A stretch of 18,732 bases of DNA from Lachnospiraceae bacterium (GTDB taxonomy: Bacteria > Bacillota > Clostridia > Lachnospirales > Lachnospiraceae), in the NCBI GenBank assembly GCA_016293925.1, contig JAEDCX010000051.1, positions 1 to 18,732 of the forward strand. Reading direction: 5' to 3'. How positions within the stretch are numbered: position 1 is the stretch's first letter; each line of letters starts with the position of its first letter. The notes beneath the pieces were generated by a model. The model searched no databases, was not told the DNA's origin, and saw only the letters and a list, made by a program, of their open reading frames with translations. Of this stretch, positions 7,678 through 14,441 are shown piece after piece. Position numbers and translations under genes: made by a program.

Positions 7678-7854
7678 CTAACCGACCAATGTATACTGCA
7701 TCATCTCATAATCGATCCTGCTGCCTTCCTGAATCTCCGGGGGAAGCAACGCTCTTGCAACACACTTATCCTCCGGATCCGGATCGGTACACTTCCGAAG
7801 ATATGCATAGTCTCCGTCGATTCCGGCAACATAATATTCTATCTTTTCAAACAT
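7678..7854 (-). CDS. Conserved-looking small protein (58 aa)
   Basis: A 58-residue frame running from ATG at 7854 to TAG at 7680-7678. It starts MFEKIEYYVAGIDGDYAYL and ends YEMMQYTLVG, with a central CTDPDPEDKC segment and an ARALLPPEI stretch. It has no membrane segment or signal peptide and is acidic. A good ribosome binding site (GAGGA, 7 nt upstream) supports it, as does its stop codon TAG overlapping the TAGGAGAG ribosome binding site of the next gene. It heads the leftward operon that continues through the membrane-anchored toxin-domain protein, GNAT, ABC-F and permease. I do not recognise a named family. The two cysteines (22 and 31) could bind a metal or be incidental. A role as an antitoxin or immunity partner for the next protein is conceivable but unsupported. 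Confidence 0.75.
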   Translation of the reverse strand: MFEKIEYYVAGIDGDYAYLRKCTDPDPEDKCVARALLPPEIQEGSRIDYEMMQYTLVG

Positions 7855-7902
7855 TCCAAAATCCTCTTTTCACGGTTTGGATTCTCGATCCATCCTATCT
7901 AT

Positions 7903-7908
7903 ATTATA
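7903..7908 (-). promoter_or_regulatory. Candidate -10 element of the leftward operon
   Basis: A consensus TATAAT on the minus strand (7908-7903) lies 49 nt upstream of the 58-residue gene. No good -35 is found at 16-18 bp (CTAGGA or TAGGAA), and there is no TGn extension, so the assignment is weak. The element is part of ATTATAAT, which carries TATAAT on both strands. Confidence 0.35.
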
Positions 7909-7972
7909 ATGGAAAATCTGCAAATTCCTAGTACTTAAATTCAGGAAATGCTTCCTTTTGCAGCCCTGTATG

Positions 7973-8001
7973 TTCACAGAAACGCAAATTGATTGTATAC
8001 T
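7973..8001 (+). promoter_or_regulatory. Sigma-A promoter of the fructose PTS operon
   Basis: TTCACA (7973-7978, 5 of 6 matches), a 17-bp spacer and TATACT (7996-8001, 5 of 6) make a strong promoter. The start point falls near 8008, about 38 nt before the fruK start codon. A short palindrome, AGGAA-N4-TTCCT (7943-7956), lies upstream of the -35 and is a possible operator. Confidence 0.8.
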
Positions 8002-8045
8002 TTAGAAAGAAAAATATCACAATAACCACAAGAGAGGAGTTTGCA

Positions 8046-8981
8046 ATGGTCTATACTGTGACATTCAACCCATCCATTGATTATATTGTTACGGTTGATG
8101 ATTTCCGCACGGGAATGACCAACCGGACTACCGGTGAACGAATGCTGTGCGGCGGTAAGGGGATCAATGTATCCATGGTACTGAAAAACATGGGAATTGA
8201 AAATACTGCCCTTGGCTTTATCGCAGGATTTACCGGCGATGAGATTGACCGCCTGGCACGGAATCTCGGCGTGCATACAGACTTTATCCGGGCACAGGAA
8301 GGCATCTCCAGAATCAATGTGAAACTGACTTCCATTGACGGAACGGAGATCAACGGAATGGGACCGGTTATCAGTGATGATCTCCTTCGTCAATTGATGG
8401 ACAGGCTGGATACCTTGTCAGAGGGAGATGTTCTGGTGCTGGCCGGCAGTATTCCGGGTTCCATGCCGGCAGACATCTACAGCCGTATCATGAAACGTCT
8501 GCAGGGACGGAATATCCTGATCGTGGTCGATGCCGCGGGAACACTCCTAACCAATGTATTACCATATCATCCTTTTCTCATTAAGCCGAACCGGCAGGAG
8601 CTGGAGGAGATCTATCATGTAACAATAACCGGGCGTAGGGATGTGGTGGAGTATGCCCGCCGCCTCCAGCAGGCAGGCGCTGCCAATGTGCTTGTTTCCA
8701 TGGGCAGTCAGGGTGGAGTACTCGTATCCGCAGACGGACAGGTGTTTGAAGCAGAGGCTCCGAAGGGAACTCTGCGCAACTCTGTCGGTGCCGGGGATTC
8801 CATGGTGGCCGGTTTTCTGACCGGATGGCTTGGCAGTCACTCCTATGAAGAGGCTTTCCGCTGGGGTATTGCATGTGGAAGTGCCAGTGCTTTCTCAGAT
8901 AACCTGACCACTGCCGTGGAAGCAGAAGCAGTCTACCGGCAGGTAATCCCGCGAAGAATATCCGGTGCGTCCACCATTTGA
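8046..8981 (+). CDS. fruK: 1-phosphofructokinase
   Basis: A 311-residue PfkB-family sugar kinase that phosphorylates fructose-1-phosphate, the product of the fructose PTS, to fructose-1,6-bisphosphate using ATP. The N-terminus MVYTVTFNPSIDYIV is characteristic of FruK/LacC-type kinases. The GGKGINVS substrate-binding motif is at 36-43, and the C-terminal PfkB signature NSVGAGDSMVAGF (245-257) carries catalytic Asp251. Start: ATG 8046 has AGAGGAG at 8033-8039, 6 nt upstream; the reading frame open further upstream is rejected. It is the first gene of an operon whose next gene encodes the matching EIIABC permease 40 nt downstream. The DeoR-type FruR regulator that often heads such operons is absent from the window. 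LacC (tagatose-6-phosphate kinase) is the closest alternative, but the context argues for fruK. Confidence 0.95.
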   Translation: MVYTVTFNPSIDYIVTVDDFRTGMTNRTTGERMLCGGKGINVSMVLKNMGIENTALGFIAGFTGDEIDRLARNLGVHTDFIRAQEGISRINVKLTSIDGTEINGMGPVISDDLLRQLMDRLDTLSEGDVLVLAGSIPGSMPADIYSRIMKRLQGRNILIVVDAAGTLLTNVLPYHPFLIKPNRQELEEIYHVTITGRRDVVEYARRLQQAGAANVLVSMGSQGGVLVSADGQVFEAEAPKGTLRNSVGAGDSMVAGFLTGWLGSHSYEEAFRWGIACGSASAFSDNLTTAVEAEAVYRQVIPRRISGASTI

Positions 8982-9021
8982 AACGTATCAGCGAAGCATG
9001 TCGCATCACAGAAAGGAATCT

Positions 9022-10974
9022 ATGAAAATAACCGATCTTCTGGACAGACGCAGTATTGCTCTCAATGCTGCACCGAAGACGAAGGAAGAGGCATTGAATC
9101 AGGCCGTTGATCTGTTGGCAAAAAGCGGTAAACTGAACAATGTTACGGAATACAGACAGCAGGTATATGCAAGAGAAGAAGAGAGTACAACAGGAGTCGG
9201 GGAAGGAATTGCCATTCCCCACGGAAAATGTTCGGCAGTTACCCGGCCCGGCCTTGCGGCCATGGTCATACCGGAAGGGGTTGATTACCACTCCCTGGAC
9301 GGACGTCCGGTCACGCTTCTGTTCCTGATTGCGGCGCCGAATACGGCAGACAATGTGCATCTGGATGTCCTCAGCAAATTATCGGTTCTGCTGATGGATG
9401 AATCATTTGCGCACGATCTGCGGCATGCAACCAATGTCAGCCAGTTTCTGGAGATTATCGACCGGGCGGACTCTGCATCCCGTGGCATTGACGAACGCCC
9501 GGAGGACGATCCCGCAGACCATTCGGATATACGGAATCGCGAAAATATCGATACCGCCCCGGATAACACCATCCGTCTTCTGGCGGTAACCTCCTGCCCT
9601 ACCGGCATTGCGCATACTTATATGGCGGCGGAAGGGCTGGAACGTGCAGCCGGAACCTTCGGTTGTTCCATCAAAATAGAAACCCGGGGTTCCGGAGGCG
9701 CCAGAAATGTGCTTACGGATACAGATATCGCCGGAGCGTCCTGCATCATTGTCGCAGCGGATGCACAGGTTCCCATGGAACGTTTCCAAGGTCGGAAAGT
9801 GATCGAATGCCGGGTTTCCGAGGGTATTAACCGGGCTGATGAATTGATCAGACGGGCTATGTCCGGGGATGCACCGGTTTACAACGCCGTTTCCCCTGCA
9901 GCCGCCGAGCCGGAACATTCCGACAAAGGAAGCGGAATCGGACACAGAATCTATACTCAGCTTATGAACGGTGTATCCCATATGCTCCCCTTTGTGGTGG
10001 GCGGCGGTATTCTCATCGCGATTGCTTTTCTCATTGACGGTTTGCGTGTGGATATCAATGCACTGCCGGAAGGAGAACGGGGCAATTTCGGCAGTATCAC
10101 TGCGGCAGCTGCTCTTTGCAAGGAAATCGGCGGTGTTGCGTTCGGACTCATGCTTCCCGTGCTGGCAGGGTATATTGCCATGGCAATCGGAGACAGACCT
10201 GCGCTTGCACTGGGATTTGTGGGCGGTATGATCGCCTCCGGCGGTAAATCCGGATTCCTCGGTGCCCTCGCGGTTGGTTTTGCAGCAGGATATCTGATCC
10301 CTCTTCTGCGCAGATTGTGCAATCTTCTGCCGGACGCATTGGAGAAAATTGCACCTGTACTCATCTACCCATTGTTTGGTATACTGATCATAGGACTCGG
10401 CATGTATTACGTGATCGAACCCATTATGGGTGCCCTGAATGAATTGCTGTATCATGGGCTGGACAGCATGGGCAACAGCAGCCGTATCCTGTTGGGATTC
10501 GTTCTGGGCGGTATGATGTCCATCGACATGGGCGGTCCCTTCAACAAGGCGGCTTATGTGTTCGGCACCGCATCCATTGCATCCGGTCATTACGATATTA
10601 TGGCATCCGTCATGATAGGAGGCATGGTTCCTCCGCTGGCCATCGCTGCTGCCACCATGATTTTCAAGAGCCGTTTTACCGCGGAAGAACGTAAAGCAGG
10701 ACCCACAAACATTATCATGGGACTGGGCTTTATTACAGAGGGAGCAATCCCCTATGCAGCGGCTGATCCGCTTCGCGTACTTCCCTCCTGCATCCTGGGT
10801 GCCGGCTTCTCCGGTGCACTGAGCATGCTTTTTCACTGTACACTCATGGCTCCCCATGGAGGAATCTTCGTATTCCCCGTGGTCGGTCATCCGATATACT
10901 ATCTGATCTCCCTTCTGGGTGGCGTTATCGTTTCCACTCTGATGCTGGGACTTCTGAAAAAGAGAATTCTGTAG
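9022..10974 (+). CDS. fruA: PTS fructose transporter subunit EIIABC
   Basis: A 650-residue three-domain permease in A-B-C order that imports fructose and phosphorylates it to fructose-1-phosphate. The EIIA domain (about 1-150) has the phosphorylated His67 in GIAIPHGK. The EIIB domain (about 184-283) begins IRLLAVTSCPTGIAHTYMAA with phosphorylated Cys192, as in fructose-type IIB. A linker of about 20 residues rich in Ala, Pro and Glu leads to the EIIC membrane domain (about 305-650), with roughly ten helices, the HMLPFVVGGGI entry helix and the GFITEGAIPYAAADPLR substrate-loop motif. The EIIA domain would be fed by the HPr encoded 22 nt downstream. Start: ATG 9022 with AAAGGAA just upstream; an in-frame ATG at 8965 would overlap fruK and lacks a ribosome binding site. 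Mannose-specific use cannot be excluded, but adjacent fruK favours fructose. Confidence 0.96.
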   Translation: MKITDLLDRRSIALNAAPKTKEEALNQAVDLLAKSGKLNNVTEYRQQVYAREEESTTGVGEGIAIPHGKCSAVTRPGLAAMVIPEGVDYHSLDGRPVTLLFLIAAPNTADNVHLDVLSKLSVLLMDESFAHDLRHATNVSQFLEIIDRADSASRGIDERPEDDPADHSDIRNRENIDTAPDNTIRLLAVTSCPTGIAHTYMAAEGLERAAGTFGCSIKIETRGSGGARNVLTDTDIAGASCIIVAADAQVPMERFQGRKVIECRVSEGINRADELIRRAMSGDAPVYNAVSPAAAEPEHSDKGSGIGHRIYTQLMNGVSHMLPFVVGGGILIAIAFLIDGLRVDINALPEGERGNFGSITAAAALCKEIGGVAFGLMLPVLAGYIAMAIGDRPALALGFVGGMIASGGKSGFLGALAVGFAAGYLIPLLRRLCNLLPDALEKIAPVLIYPLFGILIIGLGMYYVIEPIMGALNELLYHGLDSMGNSSRILLGFVLGGMMSIDMGGPFNKAAYVFGTASIASGHYDIMASVMIGGMVPPLAIAAATMIFKSRFTAEERKAGPTNIIMGLGFITEGAIPYAAADPLRVLPSCILGAGFSGALSMLFHCTLMAPHGGIFVFPVVGHPIYYLISLLGGVIVSTLMLGLLKKRIL

Positions 10975-10996
10975 ACCAACCATGAGGAGTTATGCT

Positions 10997-11254
10997 ATGA
11001 AACAATTTGACTATGTCATAACGGATCCGGAGGGTATTCACGCCCGTCCGGCAGGGGAATTGGTTCGTATTGCCAAGACTTTCCACTGCAATATTACAAT
11101 TACCAAGGAGAATCAAACCGGCGACTGTAAGAAAATCTTCTCCCTCATGGGACTGGCCATCAAAAAAGGACAGAAAGTCACCCTCCGTTTCGAGGGCGAT
11201 GATGAGGATGCCGCTTGCGGGACGCTCCGGGAGTATATGCAAAATAACCTGTAA
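10997..11254 (+). CDS. ptsH: HPr-family phosphocarrier protein lacking regulatory Ser46
   Basis: An 85-residue HPr that carries phosphate from Enzyme I to EIIA. The active-site segment GIHARPAGELV is at 13-23 with His15 at its canonical position, followed by Arg17. Aligned without gaps to the well-known Bacillus HPr, position 46, normally the Ser phosphorylated by HPr kinase in Firmicutes, is Lys (codon AAA at 11132-11134) in the segment CKKIFSLMGL (44-53). A Ser occurs at 49 but not at the regulatory place. The protein should therefore transfer phosphate yet not be inhibited by, or signal through, Ser46 phosphorylation and CcpA. GAGGAG at 10984-10989 is 7 nt before ATG 10997, which is chosen over ATG 10982. 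Encoded between fruA and Enzyme I, it is probably the dedicated HPr of the fructose system; a general HPr would be expected elsewhere. Confidence 0.93.
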   Translation: MKQFDYVITDPEGIHARPAGELVRIAKTFHCNITITKENQTGDCKKIFSLMGLAIKKGQKVTLRFEGDDEDAACGTLREYMQNNL

Positions 11255-11263
11255 AGGCTGGGT

Positions 11264-12892
11264 ATGCCCATGGAAAAGTATGTAGGAAAAAGTGTGTTCG
11301 GCGGAATCGCCATCGGGAAAATCATTGTTCACGGAATCGATGAACAGACGGTCCGTCATGTGCAGATTGATAATCCCGCGCAGGAAAAAGAACGATATCA
11401 TCAGGCAGTAGAAACCGCTGTCACCCAGCTGGATCAGCTGTATGACAAAGCACTCCGGGAAGTGGGGGAAGAGAGCGCTGCGATCTTCCGGACGCATCAG
11501 ATGATGCTGCGGGACGACGATTATACGGAAACTGTCGAGAACATGATCGACAGCCGGCAGGTCAACGCGGAATATGCGGTTTTATCCGCAGGCAATCATT
11601 TCGCACAGATGTTTCAATCCATGGAAGATGAATATATGCGCGGTCGAGAGGCAGATGTGCGGGACATCTCCAAACGTCTGATCCGTATCTTAAGCGGTAA
11701 CGAAACCACGGATCGGATCGCCGACGAACCTGTTATCATAGTGGCAGACGATCTGGCGCCCTCGGAGACAGTACAACTGGACAAAGAACTGGTATTATCT
11801 TTTGTCAACGTTCACGGCTCCGTGAATTCCCACACCGCGATTCTCGCCAGAACCATGGGTATTCCCGCGCTTATCGGCACACCGATCCCGTTAGATGACA
11901 CAATCCATGGGAAAATAGGGATCGTAGACGGCAATCACGGCTGCATCTACGTCGATCCGGACGCAGAGACGCTTCGCACTATGCAGGAATCATTGCGCAG
12001 GGAACAGGAACAGCGGCAGTTGCTGAAAACATGGAAGGGAAAGAAAACGGAAACTCTGGACGGCCGAAGAGTCAAGCTCTACGCCAACATCGGCAATATG
12101 AAGGATCTGTCATTGGTATTGGAAAACGATGCCGAGGGAATCGGTCTTTTCCGAAGTGAATTCCTCTATCTGGAGAGAAAAGAGTATCCCACCGAAGAGG
12201 AACAGTTTACGATCTACAAGGCTGTTGCGGAAACCATGGCCGGAAAACCGGTGATCATCCGAACCCTGGACATCGGTGCAGACAAGCAGTGTGATTATTT
12301 CGAACTGGAACCGGAAGAAAATCCGGCGTTGGGCTTGCGGGCGATCCGAATCTGCCTGACCAGACCGGAGCTCTTCAAAACGCAGCTGCGAGCACTGTAT
12401 CGTGCCGCCGCCTACGGCAATATCGCCATCATGTACCCTATGATCACCGGAGTAAACGAGATCCGTCGCATCCGAAAACTGGAAGACGAGGTGAAGGCTG
12501 AACTGACCGAACGGGGCGTTGCTTTCGGCACACCCTCTGTCGGAATCATGATCGAAACACCGGCTGCCGTTATGGTCAGCAGGGAGCTTGCCGGGGAAGT
12601 GGATTTCTTCAGCATCGGAACCAATGATCTGACCCAGTATACGCTGGCAATTGACCGTCAGAATCCGAAACTGGACGAGTTCTATGATCCCCATCATCCG
12701 GCGGTCCTGTCCATGATCCGCATGGTAACGGAAAATGCCCATGCCGGGAACATCTGGGTGGGTATCTGTGGGGAACTGGGGGGCGACCCTGAACTCACCG
12801 AGGAATTCCTTCGCATGGGCGTGGATGAACTGTCCGTATCACCGAGCCGGATTCTGGGACTTCGAAAGAAAATCATGGAAACCCGGCTGTAA
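11264..12892 (+). CDS. ptsI: Phosphoenolpyruvate-protein phosphotransferase (PTS Enzyme I)
   Basis: A 542-residue Enzyme I, slightly shorter than the usual 570-575. It autophosphorylates from PEP and passes phosphate to HPr. The N-terminal HPr-binding domain (about 5-145) leads into the phosphohistidine domain with GSVNSHTAILARTMGIPA, where His190 is the phosphorylated residue. The C-terminal PEP-binding barrel carries EGIGLFRSEFLYL, RTLDIGADKQ, GIMIETPAAV, FFSIGTNDLTQYTLAIDR and the catalytic-Cys motif GICGELGGD. All expected residues are present. The start ATG 11264 has AAAGG at 11253-11257; ATG 11270 is an alternative 12 nt away. It begins 9 nt after the HPr stop, so the genes are probably coupled. 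It ends 4 bp from the convergent mscL stop, with no intrinsic terminator between. It may serve the fructose PTS specifically or the whole cell. Confidence 0.95.
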   Translation: MPMEKYVGKSVFGGIAIGKIIVHGIDEQTVRHVQIDNPAQEKERYHQAVETAVTQLDQLYDKALREVGEESAAIFRTHQMMLRDDDYTETVENMIDSRQVNAEYAVLSAGNHFAQMFQSMEDEYMRGREADVRDISKRLIRILSGNETTDRIADEPVIIVADDLAPSETVQLDKELVLSFVNVHGSVNSHTAILARTMGIPALIGTPIPLDDTIHGKIGIVDGNHGCIYVDPDAETLRTMQESLRREQEQRQLLKTWKGKKTETLDGRRVKLYANIGNMKDLSLVLENDAEGIGLFRSEFLYLERKEYPTEEEQFTIYKAVAETMAGKPVIIRTLDIGADKQCDYFELEPEENPALGLRAIRICLTRPELFKTQLRALYRAAAYGNIAIMYPMITGVNEIRRIRKLEDEVKAELTERGVAFGTPSVGIMIETPAAVMVSRELAGEVDFFSIGTNDLTQYTLAIDRQNPKLDEFYDPHHPAVLSMIRMVTENAHAGNIWVGICGELGGDPELTEEFLRMGVDELSVSPSRILGLRKKIMETRL

Positions 12893-12896
12893 GATA

Positions 12897-13352
12897 TTAT
12901 TCCACATCAGAGGTACAGTGCGGGCAACGTGTTGCCTTGATACTGATCTCGGACTGGCAGCGGGGACATATCTTCGTTGTCTTCTCTGCCGGTTTTTCAT
13001 TCTTTTTCTTGCCAAGATCTGCCAGCTTATTCATACCCTTTACCATGAAGAATACGATCAGCGCCATGATCAGGAAATGAAGCAGTCCGGTAATGAAGCT
13101 TCCGTAGTTCAAGGTTGCAAGACCCAGTTCCTTGGCTTCGGCGAGGGTTGCCGGCTTTACGCCGTCATATTTGCCCAGGATCACAAACAGATTAGAGAAA
13201 TCTGTGTCTCCCACGAAGAAACCGATGATCGGCATGAAGATGTCATTGACCAGAGATGATACCAGACCGTTGAACGCAGTACCGATGATCATACCAACTG
13301 CAAGATCAATCATGTTACCGCGCATGATGAATTTTTTGAATTCCTTAAGCAT
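12897..13352 (-). CDS. mscL: Large-conductance mechanosensitive channel with C-terminal zinc ribbon
   Basis: A 151-residue MscL, which opens on strong membrane tension to release solutes during hypo-osmotic shock. The N-terminus MLKEFKKFIMRGNMIDLAVGMIIGTAFNGLV includes the S1 helix and the tight-packing TM1 with its conserved RGNxxDLAVGxxIG core. The periplasmic loop (about 48-85) and TM2 (about 86-107) follow. A Lys/Glu-rich linker (108-125) leads to a zinc-ribbon-like end with Cys129-x2-Cys132 and Cys143-x2-Cys146, replacing the usual coiled bundle; such tails occur in some Firmicute and actinobacterial MscL proteins. AGGAGG (13366-13361) lies 8 nt before the start. It follows the LOG-family gene by 21 nt and is likely in the same transcript. 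Confidence 0.96.
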   Translation of the reverse strand: MLKEFKKFIMRGNMIDLAVGMIIGTAFNGLVSSLVNDIFMPIIGFFVGDTDFSNLFVILGKYDGVKPATLAEAKELGLATLNYGSFITGLLHFLIMALIVFFMVKGMNKLADLGKKKNEKPAEKTTKICPRCQSEISIKATRCPHCTSDVE

Positions 13353-13373
13353 TCTTTTTTCCTCCTAGTGTGC

Positions 13374-13955
13374 TTACTGCATATTTTCGTATTTCCTGTA
13401 TTGTGTATCGGACAGTTGATCCGAATTCTTTAGCGTTTCGATTACCTCTTCCACCGAGTTACTGATGACAAACAACTGCATTGCCTCTTCATCCAGGAAA
13501 TGTTCCCGGACCGCATGCTCCAGCATGGCAAGCAGCGGATCATAATACCGGTTAATATTGAAAATGATGATGGGATGCCGGACCCTTCCCAACTGCTTCA
13601 AAGTGTAGATCTCGAAAAACTCCTCGAAGGTACCGATTCCGCCCGGCAAAACCACAATGGCATCGGAATGTTCTTCCATCAGCTGTTTTCTCTCTCGCAT
13701 GGTTTCCGTGGTAATCAGCTCCGTACAATCCTGATAGATCACCCCCGGCATATCGAAAAAGGAGGGTACAATGCCCAGAATATATCCATCTCCTGCATGC
13801 GCTCCTCTCGCGGCGGAACCCATCAGCCCGCGATTCCCCGCGCCGAACACCAACCCGTATCCGTTCTTCGCCAATTGTTCGCCCAGTTTCTCCGACTCCC
13901 GGTAATAGACATCATCCAATGCAGTGCTTGACGCACCATAAATACATACATTCAT
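13374..13955 (-). CDS. LOG-family (TIGR00730) nucleotide 5'-monophosphate phosphoribohydrolase-like protein
   Basis: A 193-residue Rossmann-fold protein of the LOG/YgdH family. Characterised members cleave nucleoside 5'-monophosphates to free base and ribose 5-phosphate; bacterial ones were long misnamed lysine decarboxylases. Marks are MNVCIYGASS at the N-terminus, VFGAGNRGLMG (36-46), the MRERK segment (86-90) and PGGIGTFEE (104-112), which together build the active site. The ATG at 13955 is chosen because AGGAGG (13969-13964) lies 8 nt upstream; an ATG at 13982 lies upstream of that site and would add nine residues. It sits between the 81-residue unknown and mscL in a leftward operon. The preferred nucleotide in this organism is unknown. 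Confidence 0.93.
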   Translation of the reverse strand: MNVCIYGASSTALDDVYYRESEKLGEQLAKNGYGLVFGAGNRGLMGSAARGAHAGDGYILGIVPSFFDMPGVIYQDCTELITTETMRERKQLMEEHSDAIVVLPGGIGTFEEFFEIYTLKQLGRVRHPIIIFNINRYYDPLLAMLEHAVREHFLDEEAMQLFVISNSVEEVIETLKNSDQLSDTQYRKYENMQ

Positions 13956-14023
13956 GCTCCATTCCTCCTGCAAGCCGGACACCGATTCCTACTCGGTTCC
14001 CGGCATTCTGCTGTCTCGTCCTG

Positions 14024-14269
14024 TTACCTGCGACAGTCGGCAGACCTGCTTTGGATCAGCTGCTCCGCCTTTGAGTATTCTTCATCCTGAACATAATTCG
14101 TCCGGTACTCCATAGTAATCTCCCGGAGTTCCTTCTCCCCCTCAATGTAGGGAATATACATATCATATCCGTTCTCTGCCTCACACCCGATGTCACTGTA
14201 TCCCAATGCATCCCGTACGATCTGCTCCCGCTCTTCCCGCGTGGTATTCGCAATCAGGTACCTATCCAT
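14024..14269 (-). CDS. Small acidic hypothetical protein (81 aa)
   Basis: An 81-residue cytosolic protein without a recognisable domain or membrane segment. The first half has MDRYLIANTTREEREQIVRD, then GYSDIGCEAENGYDMYIPYIEGEKELREITMEYR, rich in Glu and Tyr, so a compact helical protein is likely. ATG 14269 is preferred over ATG 14275 because GGAGG (14280-14276) lies 6 nt upstream of it, while 14275 touches the GGAGG. It is the first gene of the leftward LOG-mscL operon and is driven by one of the two overlapping promoters at 14298-14330. Function is unknown. Two cysteines (29 and 79) are far apart and show no metal-site pattern. Confidence 0.8.
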   Translation of the reverse strand: MDRYLIANTTREEREQIVRDALGYSDIGCEAENGYDMYIPYIEGEKELREITMEYRTNYVQDEEYSKAEQLIQSRSADCRR

Positions 14270-14297
14270 TGTCATCCTCCCTGACTATTCTTTTTGT

Positions 14298-14326
14298 TTG
14301 TATTATAGTCATATACCTACTATAAT
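14298..14326 (+). promoter_or_regulatory. Rightward promoter of the lipoprotein/radical SAM pair
   Basis: TTGTAT (14298-14303, 4 of 6), a 17-bp spacer and a consensus TATAAT (14321-14326). Its spacer contains the -10 of the opposing promoter. The start would be near 14333, giving a leader of about 110 nt that holds a 12-bp direct repeat. Confidence 0.6.
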
Positions 14327-14327
14327 A
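14301..14327. repeat. Perfect inverted repeat spanning two divergent promoters
   Basis: TATTATAGT (14301-14309) and ACTATAATA (14319-14327) are perfect reverse complements around a 9-bp spacer. Each arm carries a TATAAT hexamer, on opposite strands. It may be an operator, or simply two symmetrical promoters. Confidence 0.75.
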
Positions 14328-14330
14328 GAA
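14302..14330 (-). promoter_or_regulatory. Leftward promoter of the LOG-mscL operon
   Basis: A consensus -10 TATAAT on the minus strand (14307-14302) lies 17 bp from TTCTAT (14330-14325), a 3-of-6 match to the -35. It overlaps the rightward promoter of the lipoprotein gene within one inverted repeat. Confidence 0.55.
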
Positions 14331-14363
14331 TCACAACGGAGAAACGTCAAACCAAATGAGCGA

Positions 14364-14427
14364 TTTTACCATAAATATCCGCCATGACACACGTATCCTG
14401 ATCAGAAGCAGCAATTTTTACCATAAA
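14364..14427 (+). repeat. 12-bp direct repeat in the leader of the lipoprotein gene
   Basis: TTTTACCATAAA occurs at 14364-14375 and again at 14416-14427, 52 bp apart from start to start. The second copy ends just before the CGGAGG ribosome binding site (14428-14433). Function is unknown; it could be a regulator or sRNA pairing site. Confidence 0.55.
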
Positions 14428-14441
14428 CGGAGGAAAACTGA

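Noticed and set aside
8965..9021. Upstream extension of fruA overlapping the fruK end
   Set aside because: The extra 19 residues precede the usual EIIA N-terminus and have no ribosome binding site; ATG 9022 has one and matches family length.
9403..10983. Very long open frame (526 codons) antisense to fruA
   Set aside because: It has no ribosome binding site or family motif, and its His-, Cys-, Gly- and Gln-rich translation is the typical mirror of the codon bias of a real gene. fruA on the other strand has clear EIIA, EIIB and EIIC motifs throughout.
12922..12937. GGCAAC/GTTGCC palindrome near the end of mscL as a terminator for Enzyme I
   Set aside because: The loop would be only 2 nt and no T-tract follows; it is within codons of the MscL zinc ribbon.
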